Origin: Nocardioides sp. Arc9.136
Lineage (GTDB): Bacteria; Actinomycetota; Actinomycetes; Propionibacteriales; Nocardioidaceae
Length of the DNA: 64,000 bases
Assembly (NCBI RefSeq): GCF_030506255.1
Contig: NZ_CP113431.1
Span: 1,550,001 to 1,614,000 of the forward strand
Reading direction: 5' to 3'
Shown: in pieces, positions 63,600-64,000 of the stretch
Layout of the letters: each line of letters begins with the position of its first letter
How positions within the stretch are numbered: position 1 is the first letter of the stretch
The notes under the pieces: generated by a model
What the model was told of the DNA's origin: nothing
Database searches by the model: none
Seen by the model: only the letters and a program-made list of their open reading frames with translations
Program-made: the position numbers and the translations under genes

Positions 63600-63629
63600 G
63601 AGGGCCCGCGGCACATACCGCGGGCCCTC
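63600..63629. terminator. Bidirectional terminator between the M48 and Flp genes
   Basis: A perfect 12-bp stem GAGGGCCCGCGG/CCGCGGGCCCTC with a CACATA loop is preceded by AAAATTGAT. It lies directly after both converging genes. Confidence 0.85.
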
Positions 63630-63640
63630 GACAGGTGACG

Positions 63641-63868
63641 TCAGTCGGTGCAGTCGCCCGAAGTCGTGGTCGTGTCGGTGTCGTTCGAAGCGATCGAGGA
63701 ACAGGTGTCCTCGAACGCCCCCTGGACCATGGGGCCGAGGGCGAAGATCGCGACGACGATGAGCGCCGCGATGCCGGCGATGAGCAGGCCGTACTCGACG
63801 GCGGAGGCGCCGCGCTCCTCCATCTGGGCGAGGCGGGCGTTGATGAGCATGCGCAGGTAGTCGACCAT
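63641..63868 (-). CDS. Flp/Tad-type pilin
   Basis: A 75-aa type IVb pilin. The prepilin peptidase site lies in ERG/ASAVEYGLLIAG; cleavage after Gly would leave Ala1 and the hallmark Glu5-Tyr6. The hydrophobic helix GLLIAGIAALIVVAIFALGPMV follows, then a tail with two Cys residues (DTCSS...GDC) and an Asp/Thr-rich stretch. ATG 63868 has SD AAGGAG. Other tad genes are not in this window. Cysteines could form a disulfide in the exposed tail. Confidence 0.92.
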   Translation of the reverse strand: MVDYLRMLINARLAQMEERGASAVEYGLLIAGIAALIVVAIFALGPMVQGAFEDTCSSIASNDTDTTTTSGDCTD

Positions 63869-64000
63869 GACCGAGGATCTCCTTGAGGGGGTGCTGTGCG
63901 GGGGGTGGTTCTCCGGCGTGAGGCCGAAGAACCTCACGAGGAAGATCCTGCCGGGATCGGCGCCCCGGCGAATCCCGTCACCGTCCGGAGTCCGGTAGTC
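63869..64000. other. Upstream region of the Flp pilin gene
   Basis: Only the SD (near 63876-63881) is recognisable. No complete promoter or gene was seen before the window ends. Confidence 0.3.

Overview
This is a gene-dense chromosomal segment (about 73-74 % G+C by eye) from an actinobacterium. Most likely it is a Nocardioides-like member of the Nocardioidaceae. Evidence: extreme GC with GTG/TTG starts, DUF4439/DUF3043/DUF6458-type proteins, an actinobacterial bcc-aa3 respiratory cluster, a c-di-AMP riboswitch before an NlpC/P60 gene, and an interspersed GGTGGTCGAG-type repeat. No tRNA, rRNA, CRISPR, IS element, phage or origin was seen. Composition is uniform, so nothing looks recently acquired.

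Layout. (1) 1-6.2 kb: ispG, a DUF4081-type GNAT, a DoxX-like protein, proS, a HAD hydrolase and a ferritin-like DUF4439 pair. (2) 6.2-19.5 kb: the translation/RNA block rimP-nusA-ylxR-infB-rbfA-truB-ribF, a membrane gene, rpsO, pnp and an M16 peptidase. (3) 19.5-23.7 kb: a SatD-like regulator with a membrane partner, a methyltransferase, dapB, AzlCD and a GNAT. (4) 23.8-27.3 kb: paaABCDE (phenylacetyl-CoA epoxidase). (5) 27.3-32.8 kb: an aldo-keto reductase, a DUF3043 protein, the PspA/HtpX/PspAB envelope-stress module and a GAF histidine kinase. (6) 32.8-56.7 kb: nadA, a GNAT, glycerate kinase, erpA, adoK, TusA/cysteine desulfurase, ctaCDF, L,D-transpeptidase, LLM oxidoreductase, qcrB-qcrA-qcrC-ctaE, a CtaG-like factor, a CNNM/CBS protein, trpD and a DEDDh/UvrC-like nuclease. 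From memory, this order resembles the M. tuberculosis Rv2205c-Rv2191 segment, which supports the assignments. (7) 56.7-64 kb: a NYN protein, a GT-C-like membrane protein, a small Cys protein, a c-di-AMP riboswitch plus NlpC/P60 hydrolase, two metalloproteases and a Flp pilin.

How it works together. Regions 2 and 6 are the core: transcription/translation coupling and RNA decay, and a complete bcc-aa3 respiratory chain with nearby Fe-S and sulfur genes (ErpA, NadA, TusA, desulfurase). Most operons are tightly coupled through 4-nt ATGA/GTGA overlaps. Many first genes have a -10-like TAnnnT only 6-8 nt before the start codon, which predicts leaderless mRNAs.

The most unusual signal is between ylxR and infB: three minimal ORFs of 4, 5 and 9 codons, each chained to the previous stop by an ATGA overlap, upstream of the IF2 gene. 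Other unexplained signals are a 22-bp AT-rich palindrome before the SatD-like operon, palindromes on the ctaC, paaA, rimP and adoK promoters, and two strong tandem hairpins between infB and rbfA.
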